DNA of 64,000 nucleotides from Lachnotalea sp. AF33-28 (GTDB taxonomy: Bacteria; Bacillota; Clostridia; Lachnospirales; Lachnospiraceae). This document shows, in pieces, positions 8,964 to 17,047 of the stretch. Within the stretch, counting starts at the first letter, position 1; each line of letters begins with the position of its first letter. The notes beneath the pieces were generated by a model that saw nothing but the letters and a program-made list of their open reading frames with translations, was not told the origin of the DNA and searched no databases. The position numbers were made by a program, and so were the translations under genes. The stretch spans positions 310,001 to 374,000 of the forward strand of contig NZ_QUEE01000002.1 of assembly GCF_003477885.1 (NCBI RefSeq), written 5' to 3'.

Positions 8964-9896
8964 TTACTGGCCGGATGCCGCTTTACGGTTTAAATAGTGT
9001 CTGGGGGAGCATCCGATCATCTTTTTAAAGGCCTTGCTGAAATGATATTCATCGCAGAAACCGGTGGCGGCGGCGATCTCATAAAGCTTCTGGCTGCCGT
9101 CGATCATCAGTTCCCGTGCCTTGGTGATTCTCACAATATTCAGATATTCAAATATGGTGACCCCCATCTGCTGCTTGAAAATCCTGTTCAAATAATCAAA
9201 ATTCATATCCAGCTCCCTGGAGATGGAATTGCCGGTAATCTTGTTCGGGTATTCCCGATACAACAGATCGATGATCTTCTGTGTCCGCTCCGTCGTATGC
9301 AGAAGCGCGCGGCTGCGCCCATCGGTGTCTTCCTTTAACACCTGTTTTGCAAAGCTTGCGGAAAGTTCAGACAGTATTTCCAGAAATTTCAGGGAACAGA
9401 CCAGCTTATAGTTCAGCTCCCTGGATGCGCAGGCCTGTATGGCCCTCTGCATACTGCTGCCGATGCGCTCCATCAGCTGTTCATCATGGATATGCATATC
9501 CTTTGGAAGAAAGAGCATGGATTTTTCATAGAGTTCATCGTTTAAAGGATCGCATTTAAAGGCCATGGTCTGATTTTGGGCGATGATTTGATGTACGCTT
9601 ACATGTTCTGCGCAGTCGAGTTCCTCAAAGCTTTCCCCGTTTAAATGTATGAAATAATAATCACAGCTGCCCGGGCGGTAGCTCTGGTAGACTGTACCCG
9701 GCCGCAGCGTGATCACATCTCCGCGCTTTAAGCATACCTGGCGGTTGTTTTCCTGGAGATAAAGGTGTCCGCCGTTTAAAATGATCATCACGTATTCGTC
9801 CTGTACTCTGGTGGGAAGCATCCAGTCCCCGGTTGTCACCGTACGGTTCATTCGGGAAATCCTGGGTATGGTTTGAATTTTGTAACAGAAATACAT
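8964..9896 (-). CDS. AraC-family regulator with cupin sensor domain
   Basis: A 310-residue protein. Residues ~20-110 form a cupin-like AraC ligand domain (GDVITLRPGTVYQSYRPG), and residues ~205-305 hold two helix-turn-helices ending in the AraC signature (AAATGFCDEYHFSKAFKK, then GCSPRHY). The ATG at 9896 has AAAGGA eight bases upstream. It is divergent from the MATE transporter across 290 bp. AraC proteins of this layout usually sense sugars or small metabolites. The target could be the MATE gene, but nothing in the sequence proves it. Confidence 0.9.
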   Translation of the reverse strand: MYFCYKIQTIPRISRMNRTVTTGDWMLPTRVQDEYVMIILNGGHLYLQENNRQVCLKRGDVITLRPGTVYQSYRPGSCDYYFIHLNGESFEELDCAEHVSVHQIIAQNQTMAFKCDPLNDELYEKSMLFLPKDMHIHDEQLMERIGSSMQRAIQACASRELNYKLVCSLKFLEILSELSASFAKQVLKEDTDGRSRALLHTTERTQKIIDLLYREYPNKITGNSISRELDMNFDYLNRIFKQQMGVTIFEYLNIVRITKARELMIDGSQKLYEIAAATGFCDEYHFSKAFKKMIGCSPRHYLNRKAASGQ

Positions 9897-10036
9897 GGTT
9901 GGATCCTTTCGTATTCTTTATTGCTGGCTCACTGTGCCATGCATAATTCTACAATATCACATTTTGAAAAAAATGCAATAAGTCGTTTAAATACATAAAA
10001 TAGTCGATATTTCCTATGGAATGCGCTTCGAACAGA

Positions 10037-10045
10037 TGCTATAAT
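10037..10045 (+). promoter_or_regulatory. Extended -10 promoter upstream of MATE gene
   Basis: TGCTATAAT gives a perfect -10 with extended TG at 10037-10045 and only a weak -35 (about 10017-10022). A second TATAAT is at 10111-10116 but has no convincing -35. Transcription from here would give a leader of about 130 bases containing the small reading frame at 10142. Confidence 0.45.
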
Positions 10046-10141
10046 ACAAAATTGGGCTTATAGTGCGTTTTGCGGCATTATAGATCCGTATCATTGCAGA
10101 TAGGAACATTTATAATACATGGACAGAAAGGTGGAACAGAC

Positions 10142-10186
10142 TTGAATAAGGGATATTATAATGAAAGCGGTGATCAGAAATGGTAA
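10142..10186 (+). CDS. Possible 14-residue leader peptide
   Basis: A TTG codon at 10142 follows a strong ribosome site AAAGGTGG (10127-10134) at 7-base spacing and opens a 14-codon frame (MNKGYYNESGDQKW) that stops at TAA 10184-10186. That stop overlaps the ATG at 10186 of the MATE gene as TAATG. The transporter itself has no good ribosome site, so translation would be coupled through this short frame. No function is claimed for the peptide. It could also be simply a coupling device. Confidence 0.4.
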   Translation: MNKGYYNESGDQKW

Positions 10187-11529
10187 TGGATATGACAAAG
10201 GGAAAGCCGATGAAGCTTCTGATTCGTTTTGCCATTCCGATGATGATCGGAAACTTATTCCAGCAGCTATACAATCTGGTGGATACGGCTGTGGTGGGGC
10301 GCTGTATCAGTTCCGACGCGCTGGCGGCGGTAGGAACTACCGGAAATGTTATATTTTTTCTTTCCACAGTGATCATGGGCATGTGCAACGGTGCGGGCGT
10401 GACCATCGCCCAGTATTGGGGGAGTAAACGCTATGAAGATATGAACCGCTCAGTGGCGGCGCTGGTCAAAATCGAAGCGGTACTAATCTTGGTGGTTTCC
10501 GTCATCGGAACGGTATTCGCGCCGTCAATCCTGCGGCTCATTCAGGTGCCGGAGGAGATATTGGGTGATTCGGTTCAATACCTGCGCATCTGTGCCTCCA
10601 TGTTGGTATTTTCCGCCGCATTTAACGCGTCAGGCGCGCTGCTTAGGAGCGTTGGGGATTCCAAAACCCCGCTGTATGCGATGATTGTCGCGTCCTTTAC
10701 CAATATCTCTTTAAACCTGGTCTTTGTTTTGGTATTTCATATGGGAGTTGCCGGCGTAGCGTATGCGACCGTGATCGCGCAGCTGTTTTCGGCTCTGATC
10801 TGCATCGTACATATTTACAGGCATAGAGAGCAGCTGCATCTTAGCAGAAAATACCTTCACAGTGACCGGTCGATGATTCGGATCCTGCTGCGCATGGGGG
10901 TTCCCACCGCGCTGCAGAGCTCTATGATTTCCCTGGGCGGCATGAGTGTGCAGGGATTGGTCAATACCTTTGGCACGACGGTTATGGCCGCCTACACAAT
11001 GGTGCTTCGGATCGACTCGGTAACCATACAGATCATCACCTCCATAGGCGCGGCGATGTCCGTCTTCACCGGACAAAATATAGGCACGGGCAACTTTGAA
11101 AGGATCCGTGACGGGCTGCGCAAAACGCTGTTTTTGATGGTGACTTCCAGCGTGGTGCTGGCGATGCTGGTGCTCTGCTTCCGACTGCCGATTCTGTCCA
11201 TATTTTTAAATCCCAGTACGGACAGCGCCTCCATCGCCTATGGGAGCCAGTATCTGTCTATCATAGGGATCGCATATATGATTGCCGGCGTGATGAACAG
11301 CTATCTGAATGTGATCCGTGGTTCCGGGGATGTGGGAGTCACCGTGGTGACCGGCCTGTCAGAACTGGCCGGCAGAATCATATTTGCGTACACGTTAACC
11401 ATTCCGTTCGGAGTCTGGGGAATCTGGCTGGCAACCCCGTTATCCTGGGCCTGCGGCTGTATCATCCCGGTAGTCCGTTATTATTCAGGCCGCTGGAAGA
11501 GCAAGAGCCTGGTTCGTGACAACGCCTGA
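10186..11529 (+). CDS. MATE-family multidrug/cation antiporter
   Basis: A protein of about 447 residues with 12 predicted helices in two homologous halves. The N-terminal signature FQQLYNLVDTAVVGR is characteristic of the DinF/NorM-like MATE branch common in Clostridia. MATE proteins export cationic drugs or metabolites in exchange for Na+ or H+. ATGs at 10180, 10186 and 10192 all give plausible starts. I chose 10186 because it overlaps the stop of the short upstream frame and gives the usual MDMTKGKP-type beginning. The small membrane protein at 11563 follows and may be cotranscribed. Confidence 0.93.
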   Translation: MDMTKGKPMKLLIRFAIPMMIGNLFQQLYNLVDTAVVGRCISSDALAAVGTTGNVIFFLSTVIMGMCNGAGVTIAQYWGSKRYEDMNRSVAALVKIEAVLILVVSVIGTVFAPSILRLIQVPEEILGDSVQYLRICASMLVFSAAFNASGALLRSVGDSKTPLYAMIVASFTNISLNLVFVLVFHMGVAGVAYATVIAQLFSALICIVHIYRHREQLHLSRKYLHSDRSMIRILLRMGVPTALQSSMISLGGMSVQGLVNTFGTTVMAAYTMVLRIDSVTIQIITSIGAAMSVFTGQNIGTGNFERIRDGLRKTLFLMVTSSVVLAMLVLCFRLPILSIFLNPSTDSASIAYGSQYLSIIGIAYMIAGVMNSYLNVIRGSGDVGVTVVTGLSELAGRIIFAYTLTIPFGVWGIWLATPLSWACGCIIPVVRYYSGRWKSKSLVRDNA

Positions 11530-11562
11530 ACGGTTTCATAGATATTTATGGAGGAGAAAGTG

Positions 11563-11709
11563 ATGAAGGGGATTCAGTGTATTGGTTTGCTTGCGGGGCT
11601 GTGCCTGGGGCTGCTGGCCGGTTTTGCGATGAATAACCCGCTGCTCGGTCTCTGCACCGGCATGGCGCTGGGCGGATGTTATGATATCTGGAAGAAGAGT
11701 AGAAAGTGA
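11563..11709 (+). CDS. 48-residue hydrophobic membrane protein
   Basis: A short frame with a strong ribosome site (GGAGGAGAAAG at 11550-11560) just before the ATG at 11563. The product is glycine-rich and hydrophobic (LLAGLCLGLLAGFAM, then GLCTGMALGG) and ends in a charged tail WKKSRK. It could form one helical hairpin in the membrane. An in-frame ATG five codons earlier (11548) is less likely because it lies upstream of the ribosome site. It sits 33 bases after the MATE gene and ahead of a strong terminator. Function not recognised. Confidence 0.6.
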   Translation: MKGIQCIGLLAGLCLGLLAGFAMNNPLLGLCTGMALGGCYDIWKKSRK

Positions 11710-11714
11710 TGATA

Positions 11715-11756
11715 AGAGCCGGTGCCGCACGTCATACTGCGTGCGGCACCGGCTCT
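11715..11756. terminator. Bidirectional rho-independent terminator
   Basis: A perfect 17 bp GC-rich stem (AGAGCCGGTGCCGCACG and its complement) with an 8-base loop, followed by TTTAT on the plus strand and preceded by AT-rich bases for the minus strand. It lies between the small membrane protein and the convergent GNAT gene and serves both. Confidence 0.85.
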
Positions 11757-11759
11757 TTA

Positions 11760-12041
11760 TCAGTCCTCTTTTAAGACGTCTGCAAATTCTTCACGGTGCT
11801 TGTGAAACCAGGCGGAGGCATAGGAGCAGGAAAGCACTGCCTTTTTATGCTCCCGGCGTAGCTTTATTGCGGCCTCATACATCAGCTGCCCTGCGATGCC
11901 CTGGCCTCTAAGGGAATCGTCCACAAAGGTATGATTGATATCTACTGTATTGTCGTCAATATCAGGGAAAGTCACTTCCGTTAAAAGGCGGCGGCCGCTG
12001 TCAAAAAGTGAAATTTTGTTGGAACTGTGTATAAAATTCAT
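11760..12041 (-). CDS. Small GNAT-like N-acetyltransferase (YjdJ/PF14542 type)
   Basis: A 93-residue single-domain protein with the compact acetyltransferase core of this family: the strand INHTFVDDSLRGQGIAGQLM holds the acetyl-CoA pyrophosphate loop (RGQGIA), followed by the typical LSCSYASAWF with a Cys-Ser-Tyr turn and a C-terminal acidic tail. The ATG at 12041 has GAGAGG nine bases upstream. An ATG three codons earlier abuts that ribosome site and is not used. Substrate unknown in this family. Confidence 0.85.
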   Translation of the reverse strand: MNFIHSSNKISLFDSGRRLLTEVTFPDIDDNTVDINHTFVDDSLRGQGIAGQLMYEAAIKLRREHKKAVLSCSYASAWFHKHREEFADVLKED

Positions 12042-12084
12042 AGAAACCATCCTCTCTGCAGATGCGGTTAACGGTTGTTACCCC

Positions 12085-12113
12085 ATTATAACAGCGGAGC
12101 GGTTAGGCTGCAA
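12085..12113 (-). promoter_or_regulatory. Promoter of the small GNAT gene
   Basis: Minus-strand -35 TTGCAG (complement of 12108-12113), 17-base spacer, -10 TATAAT (complement of 12085-12090) with an extended TG. It sits 44 bases upstream of the chosen start. Confidence 0.55.
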
Positions 12114-12118
12114 CAGAT

Positions 12119-12772
12119 TCAAGAGTGTTTCTGCCCGAACGGAATCAAAAACTGCGGGATACCGCTGGAATAAGGTGCTATATCATATTGTTGAAAATAG
12201 ATGACAATACCTTCGTCAGTCATGTAGAAATCTGCTGTATTGAATGATTCCTGCAGAAGTTTATGATAGTCCTCAAAGAACTGGTCCGGCGCACGGGATA
12301 TCTGGAGAGCGATTTCAGCGAGCAGCCGCGCCTTGCAGTCAGTCCCTTCGGGATAAAAATCTTTTAGTTTCAGCCGCCTGCCGGTTTTCAGATCCCATGT
12401 GTCTGAATAGCGTTTTGTGGTGCCGTGAGCCCCGCCGGTGAACAGATAACGGTCGAAATACAGGCTGACGATTCCGTTGGCGTTATAGGTTACTTTATAA
12501 GTCACCATAGCCTCATATGGTATTACGGTAAGCGCGTGCTCCAGTGAATAATGAAACTGGTTCAGCGCATCCGGATAGAGTTCCAGCCGGCAGTACTTTT
12601 CGAATTCAGTCGCTTCTGTTTGGTAGAATTGGTTGATCGATGGTACTGTCTGCGCATAACGGACAGATTTCATCTGAGGATAGTCAATCTGATAGGTCAG
12701 AAGTGTGGTGCTTTGGTAACACAGCTCACCAGTCAGTGAGAGCCTGTTGATGATGATTGGATGTTCATTCAT
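12119..12772 (-). CDS. DUF3298 domain protein
   Basis: A 217-residue protein with the features of the DUF4163/DUF3298 fold seen in RsiV-like and PdaC-like proteins: an N-terminal beta-rich half, then FTGGAHGTT, a DLKTGRRLKLKDFYPE strand-turn, and the C-terminal YFQQYDIAPYSSGIPQF motif. Unlike many relatives it has no signal peptide or membrane anchor, so it would be cytoplasmic. The ATG has AAGGAGG at good spacing. It lies 89 bases after the HTH gene on the same strand and is probably cotranscribed with it. Function unknown. Confidence 0.8.
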   Translation of the reverse strand: MNEHPIIINRLSLTGELCYQSTTLLTYQIDYPQMKSVRYAQTVPSINQFYQTEATEFEKYCRLELYPDALNQFHYSLEHALTVIPYEAMVTYKVTYNANGIVSLYFDRYLFTGGAHGTTKRYSDTWDLKTGRRLKLKDFYPEGTDCKARLLAEIALQISRAPDQFFEDYHKLLQESFNTADFYMTDEGIVIYFQQYDIAPYSSGIPQFLIPFGQKHS

Positions 12773-12861
12773 AATCCCCCTCCTTCATGCTGCCGGGCAG
12801 CGGACCAGTTTATTGCCGAAGTACTCATAAAATATATGCGGGGCAGAGTGAAAATAGACTT

Positions 12862-13293
12862 TCAGATGTTTGGCAGAGATGTATTCTTACATCGGTTGAA
12901 TTCATTCTCTATCATGGAGGCGATGAAATATTTTCCGCGGTGATCCAGACAGTGAAACATCTGGATCAGCCGTTTGATATCCAGATAATCCCTGCCTTCG
13001 AGATAGGAGAGAAGATGGTTTCTGCGGGGAGAGTAAAAAGAGGACGGACGTATGAAATGCGGTGTGTGACAGAACAGGTAGCAGAAATCGGGAAGTCTGT
13101 ATCCGAGCAGAATATGAGGAGGGACGTGATAGAGTATACAAAGCTTTTGCAGCAGTTCCACAGAAATCTTGTGCTTTTCACCGTTTTCCAGCCGGACCAG
13201 ACAGCTGTAGCTGATCTTCAGCTTATTTGCGGCCTCTTTGAGCGTCAGCCCGTTCTGTTCCCGAGCCCGCCGCAGCTGCCAGCGAATTGCCAT
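12862..13293 (-). CDS. XRE-type helix-turn-helix regulator
   Basis: A 143-residue protein. Residues ~5-62 form a Cro/C1-type helix-turn-helix (REQNGLTLKEAANKLKIS, then SCLVRLENGEK). The remaining ~80 residues are rich in His, Arg and aromatics and are not recognised. I chose the ATG at 13293 because AAAGGA lies eight bases upstream. The frame stays open for 19 more codons to 13350 but without a ribosome site. It precedes the DUF3298 gene and may control that pair. Confidence 0.78.
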   Translation of the reverse strand: MAIRWQLRRAREQNGLTLKEAANKLKISYSCLVRLENGEKHKISVELLQKLCILYHVPPHILLGYRLPDFCYLFCHTPHFIRPSSFYSPRRNHLLSYLEGRDYLDIKRLIQMFHCLDHRGKYFIASMIENEFNRCKNTSLPNI

Positions 13294-13417
13294 AGAATCA
13301 TTCCTTTCGTGATATATTTTTGTGACAGAGATACTCTGCTGTTTTATCATTAGAAACGCATCAGCTGTATATTTATAACATCAAAAATAATTATTTCACG
13401 AAATATATGTGATAACA

Positions 13418-13623
13418 TTAATGTTCACGGCTGCCGATAAAGCAGCGCATGTCTGGACAGAGTATGGTCCTCATTGGGATCCCTTGAAGCCCGCCGGTTC
13501 TTTCGCTGCGTAGTTTGCAGCGTTAGAACCGCTGCGCGCTTCACGGAGCGAGAGCGTGTCCCGATGAGGACCATACTCTGTCCAGACATGCGCGGGAAGT
13601 TTATGGCAACCGTGAATAGTAAC
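13418..13623. repeat. Long palindromic MITE-like element, copy 1
   Basis: About 206 bp that fold on themselves almost end to end. The outer arms begin TTAATGTTCACGGCTGCC and end with its near complement. A perfectly paired 20 bp segment sits at 13449-13468 and 13571-13590, and an internal 87 bp core (13476-13562) is identical in copy 2 at 29454-29540. The core carries its own hairpin (CGCTGC with GCAGCG). A 9 bp direct repeat GTGATAACA flanks the element at 13409-13417 and 13624-13632, as expected for a target-site duplication. No transposase is encoded; frames read across it are palindrome artefacts. It lies 39 bases upstream of the ilvN promoter. Confidence 0.85.
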
Positions 13624-13661
13624 GTGATAACAGAATATTCGACAGAAATTAAAGCTAGTAG

Positions 13662-13690
13662 TTGAAATTGAAAATTCATTGTGATAGAAT
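13662..13690 (+). promoter_or_regulatory. Promoter of ilvN
   Basis: TTGAAA, 17-base spacer, TAGAAT with extended TG. It ends 30 bases before the ATG of ilvN and directly follows the palindromic repeat. Confidence 0.6.
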
Positions 13691-13720
13691 AAAAGCCAAA
13701 AATATAAAAGAGGTTACATA

Positions 13721-14233
13721 ATGCGAAGGATTGTATTATCATTATTGGTAGAGAACACGGCAGGCGTCCTAAGCCGTATTGCCGGACTGTTCAGCAGGCG
13801 CGGTTATAACATCGACAGCCTCACCGTAGGTGTGACAGATGATCCAAACCTGTCCCGCATGACCGTAGTGGCTAGAGGCGATGACGAGATCCTGGAACAG
13901 ATTGAAAAGCAGCTGTCCAAACTGATCGATGTAATATCCATCAAGGAACTGCCGGAACACGCTTCTGTTACCAGAGAGCTGATACTGGTGAGGGTGCAGT
14001 CTAAACCGGAAGAGCGGCAGCAGATTATTGCTGTAGCGGATATCTTCAGAGCAAAGATTGTGGATGTGGCGGAAGATTCTATGATGGTGGAGCTCACGGG
14101 AAATCAGGTTAAGCTGGATGCATTCATCCATCTTTTAGGACAGTACCGCATCTTAGAGCTGGCGAGAACCGGCATCACAGGTCTTGGCAGAGGGATGAAT
14201 CTGGAAGAGACAGAAGGTCCGTCCATCATTTAA
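13721..14233 (+). CDS. ilvN: Acetolactate synthase small (regulatory) subunit
   Basis: A 170-residue protein, the normal length for IlvN/IlvH. The N-terminal ACT domain (residues 1-75) starts LSLLVENTAGVLSRIAGLFSRRGYNIDSL, a family hallmark (the stretch is split here by VENTAGVL and GYNIDSL), and the C-terminal domain follows. It binds the end product valine and tunes the catalytic IlvB subunit in branched-chain amino acid synthesis. No ilvB lies in the window. The ATG has AGAGG upstream. It is followed by ilvC after 143 bases and probably shares its transcript. Confidence 0.95.
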   Translation: MRRIVLSLLVENTAGVLSRIAGLFSRRGYNIDSLTVGVTDDPNLSRMTVVARGDDEILEQIEKQLSKLIDVISIKELPEHASVTRELILVRVQSKPEERQQIIAVADIFRAKIVDVAEDSMMVELTGNQVKLDAFIHLLGQYRILELARTGITGLGRGMNLEETEGPSII

Positions 14234-14376
14234 CAAGGGTAATTCTAGGCAGTTACTCCATCCAAACTCGCAGCCGGGCCTCGCTCCGGCAGAAATAGGA
14301 GAGAAGATGAGGCAGCCCCTTTGAATACATAAGGCAGCAGCTGCTGCCGGAAAATCAAAAATAAGGAGATAGAATC

Positions 14377-15387
14377 ATGGCGAAAATTTATTACCAAGAA
14401 GACTGTAACCTATCATTGCTGGAAGGCAAAACGATCGCTGTCATTGGCTATGGCAGCCAGGGCCATGCCCATGCGCTCAATGCAAAGGAGTCCGGATGCA
14501 ATGTCATCATCGGCCTTTATGAGGGCAGCAAATCCTGGGCTAAGGCGGAGGCACAGGGTTTTGAAGTATATACTGCAGCAGAGGCAGCTAAGAGAGCGGA
14601 CATCATTATGATCCTGATCAATGATGAGAAGCAGGCGAAGATGTATAAGGAATCCATCGAGCCCAATCTGGAGGAAGGCAATATGCTGATGTTCGCACAT
14701 GGATTCGCTATCCATTTCGGACAGATCGTTCCTCCGAAGAACGTGGACGTAACGATGATCGCTCCTAAAGGACCGGGGCATACGGTAAGAAGCCAGTATC
14801 AGGAAGGCCAGGGCGTTCCCTGTCTGGTGGCTGTTCATCAGGATTATACAGGAAAGGCCAAAGAAAAAGCGCTCGCTTATTCACTGGCAATCGGCGGAGC
14901 GAGAGCAGGCGTTTTACAGACCACGTTCAGAGAAGAAACAGAGACGGATCTGTTCGGGGAGCAGGCGGTTCTGTGCGGCGGTGTGACCGAACTTATGAAG
15001 GTTGGTTTTGAGGTGCTGGTTGAGGCCGGTTATGAGCCTGAAAGTGCATATTTTGAATGTATCCACGAGATGAAACTGATCGTTGACCTGATCAACGAGA
15101 GCGGATTCAAGGGAATGAGATATTCCATTTCAAATACGGCGGAATACGGCGATTACATCACCGGACCGAAGATCATCACCGAAGATACCAGGAACGCTAT
15201 GAGACAGGTATTAAAGGATATCCAGACCGGTGTATTCGCGAAGAACTGGCTGTTAGAGAATCAGTGCGGATGCCCGAATTTCAACGCTATGAGAAGGATG
15301 GAGGCAAATCATCAGCTGGAGACTGTTGGCGAAGAGCTTCGTAAGATGATGTCCTGGACCAACAAGAACAAACTAATCGATAACTGA
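14377..15387 (+). CDS. ilvC: Ketol-acid reductoisomerase
   Basis: A 336-residue class I enzyme converting acetolactate to dihydroxyisovalerate with NAD(P)H and Mg2+. The Rossmann motif VIGYGSQGHAHA is at residues ~22-33. Metal-binding acidic residues lie in the segment FREETETDLFGEQ, and the C-terminal knotted domain ends normally. The ATG has AAGGAG eight bases upstream. The preceding 143-base gap carries a short palindrome (GGCAGCAGCTGCTGCC near 14330) but nothing else obvious. It ends at a strong terminator. Confidence 0.97.
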   Translation: MAKIYYQEDCNLSLLEGKTIAVIGYGSQGHAHALNAKESGCNVIIGLYEGSKSWAKAEAQGFEVYTAAEAAKRADIIMILINDEKQAKMYKESIEPNLEEGNMLMFAHGFAIHFGQIVPPKNVDVTMIAPKGPGHTVRSQYQEGQGVPCLVAVHQDYTGKAKEKALAYSLAIGGARAGVLQTTFREETETDLFGEQAVLCGGVTELMKVGFEVLVEAGYEPESAYFECIHEMKLIVDLINESGFKGMRYSISNTAEYGDYITGPKIITEDTRNAMRQVLKDIQTGVFAKNWLLENQCGCPNFNAMRRMEANHQLETVGEELRKMMSWTNKNKLIDN

Positions 15388-15446
15388 TCCATCTCTTATG
15401 CCGGCTGATGCAAAAGCCGCATCGCGTGTCGGTAGACAGAATATAA

Positions 15447-15487
15447 AATGCGGTAGGGGATCCGCGCAGCGGATCCCCTACCGCATT
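15447..15487. terminator. Terminator between ilvC and anti-sigma gene
   Basis: A perfect 19 bp stem (AATGCGGTAGGGGATCCGC and its complement) around a 3-base loop, followed by a T run on the plus strand. It separates two convergent genes and can serve both. Confidence 0.88.
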
Positions 15488-15531
15488 TTTCAAAAGTAGT
15501 CCTGCAAAATTGCTTCCTGTGATATGAAAAA

Positions 15532-17031
15532 TCAGTCGTCGATTTTTTCTTCCCATTTCAGGAATTCACCTGTATAAGCATCGATTTCAAACTCGTACTC
15601 ATAAACCCCCTGTTTTGCTTCTCCTTCATAGAGCTGCACGCCGTCATCGTGGTCCAGCTTTAATTCTGTGATCAAAGCTTCCGGAACCCTGGACGAAACA
15701 AGCGCTCTGGCATCTGCATCCGAGATAATTCCGGCACTGCCTGCCGCGGCATTCGACTGGTGCACGGCGGCGTCATCCTCTGTTTCCTCTTTCCACTTCA
15801 CAATGCTGCCGGTATTTGCATCAATCTCGATATCGTATTCAACGTATCCCACATAAGCTTCTATCTCATATACCGGTCTGCCGTCCTCGTAGTCATAGGA
15901 TAAGTTTTTAATGACCGCGTCGGGCAGCTTTTCCATTACGAGCGCGCGCACGCTTTCTTCAGTGACCTTGACGCTGCCCTGTGTTTCAGCCGGTGCGGAC
16001 GTCTCAACCGGTGCGGATTCGGAAGCGGTCGGCGCTGTCTGCGGCGTTTCAGCAGGATACTGATGATGATCACTCACTTCTTCTTCCCATTTTACGATTT
16101 CTCCGGTGTAAGCGTCTATTTTAAACTCGTATTCCATGTTATCCCTGATCAGTTCTCCCTCATATACCGTTACGGGATATTCATATTCAAGCTCAATCTC
16201 CTTTAACGAAGCGCCGGGTACCCTGGCCAGCGCGATTTCACTGGCGGCGTCAATGCCGATATAGGCGGAAGCATCGGTGGCAAAGGTGTTCATATTGACA
16301 TTGGCATTGCGGCTGACAGAAGCGGTGATCTCGCCGATGGACATGGAGGCCAGAGCAGCGGCATCCAGGCCTGGATCCTGTTTTAGGAGCCGGCAGATAA
16401 ACGCTGCCTTGCCTTCGGATATCTGATAGGTCTGCGCAAAATCCAGAATATAATCGTCGTCGCTTAAATCCTGATTGATTACGGTGGCATTTAAAGCGCT
16501 CTGCGCCAGTATCTGATTAACATCGTCAGAAACTGCGGCCTGCAGCGCACTTTCTTTCTCCTTATCGCTGCTGTGCACGGAAATCAGGATGGAATTGTTG
16601 ATTTCGTTGATATACCCGTGTTTTACCATGGATCCGACGAGCGCGTTGACCGCTACGTTAAGATCCACTTTTTTCAGATCCATATCCTCCAGTATGACGT
16701 CCGCGTCATCGTTCAGCGCGATTACATCCAGCACCTTATCCTGGCGGTTGCATGTGATCTCCAGACTGGGATTAACGTCGATGCCGATCCGGGATACTTC
16801 CGCATTGCTGCGGATAAAACGGCTGCCGCCCGCAAACAGGGCCAACAGCAGCAGGGCGGCTGCCAGTCCTCCGGCCAGGATGCGTCGCGGCAATCTCTTT
16901 CTGTTTTTGTGTAGGACCTGTCCGGACTGCGCCGCCCGGTGCAGGTCGGCTGACGCCGCCTTTTCGTAAACATCCGGTGTGATGTCATTTACCGCGGAGC
17001 GGATACGCTGTTCTATTTCTCTTTTTTTCAT
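15532..17031 (-). CDS. RsgI-like anti-sigma factor with PepSY repeats
   Basis: A 499-residue membrane protein. Residues 1-45 are a short charged cytoplasmic segment and ~48-71 are a transmembrane helix. Residues ~78-200 carry the RsgI middle-domain signature IGIDVNPSLEITCN, and three PepSY-like repeats follow, each ending in a DAYTGEIVKWEE-type strand (about residues 300-335, 405-440 and 465-497). A Thr/Ser/Pro/Glu-rich linker lies near 340-370. It follows the ECF sigma gene by 16 bases, so it likely holds that sigma at the membrane and releases it on an external signal (inference). The external PepSY repeats are the probable sensor. Confidence 0.82.
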   Translation of the reverse strand: MKKREIEQRIRSAVNDITPDVYEKAASADLHRAAQSGQVLHKNRKRLPRRILAGGLAAALLLLALFAGGSRFIRSNAEVSRIGIDVNPSLEITCNRQDKVLDVIALNDDADVILEDMDLKKVDLNVAVNALVGSMVKHGYINEINNSILISVHSSDKEKESALQAAVSDDVNQILAQSALNATVINQDLSDDDYILDFAQTYQISEGKAAFICRLLKQDPGLDAAALASMSIGEITASVSRNANVNMNTFATDASAYIGIDAASEIALARVPGASLKEIELEYEYPVTVYEGELIRDNMEYEFKIDAYTGEIVKWEEEVSDHHQYPAETPQTAPTASESAPVETSAPAETQGSVKVTEESVRALVMEKLPDAVIKNLSYDYEDGRPVYEIEAYVGYVEYDIEIDANTGSIVKWKEETEDDAAVHQSNAAAGSAGIISDADARALVSSRVPEALITELKLDHDDGVQLYEGEAKQGVYEYEFEIDAYTGEFLKWEEKIDD

Positions 17032-17047
17032 TTTTTACCTCTCTTCC

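Noticed and set aside
13425..13742. Reading frames on the minus strand here and at 29403-29660 that encode nearly the same peptide (sharing VLIGTRSRSVKRAAVLT)
   Set aside because: The shared part is the palindromic repeat read through. There is no ribosome site, and similarity is explained by DNA identity rather than protein conservation.
14234..14376. Leader or attenuator between ilvN and ilvC
   Set aside because: It contains only a short GGCAGCAGCTGCTGCC palindrome, with no T-box element, leader peptide or terminator.
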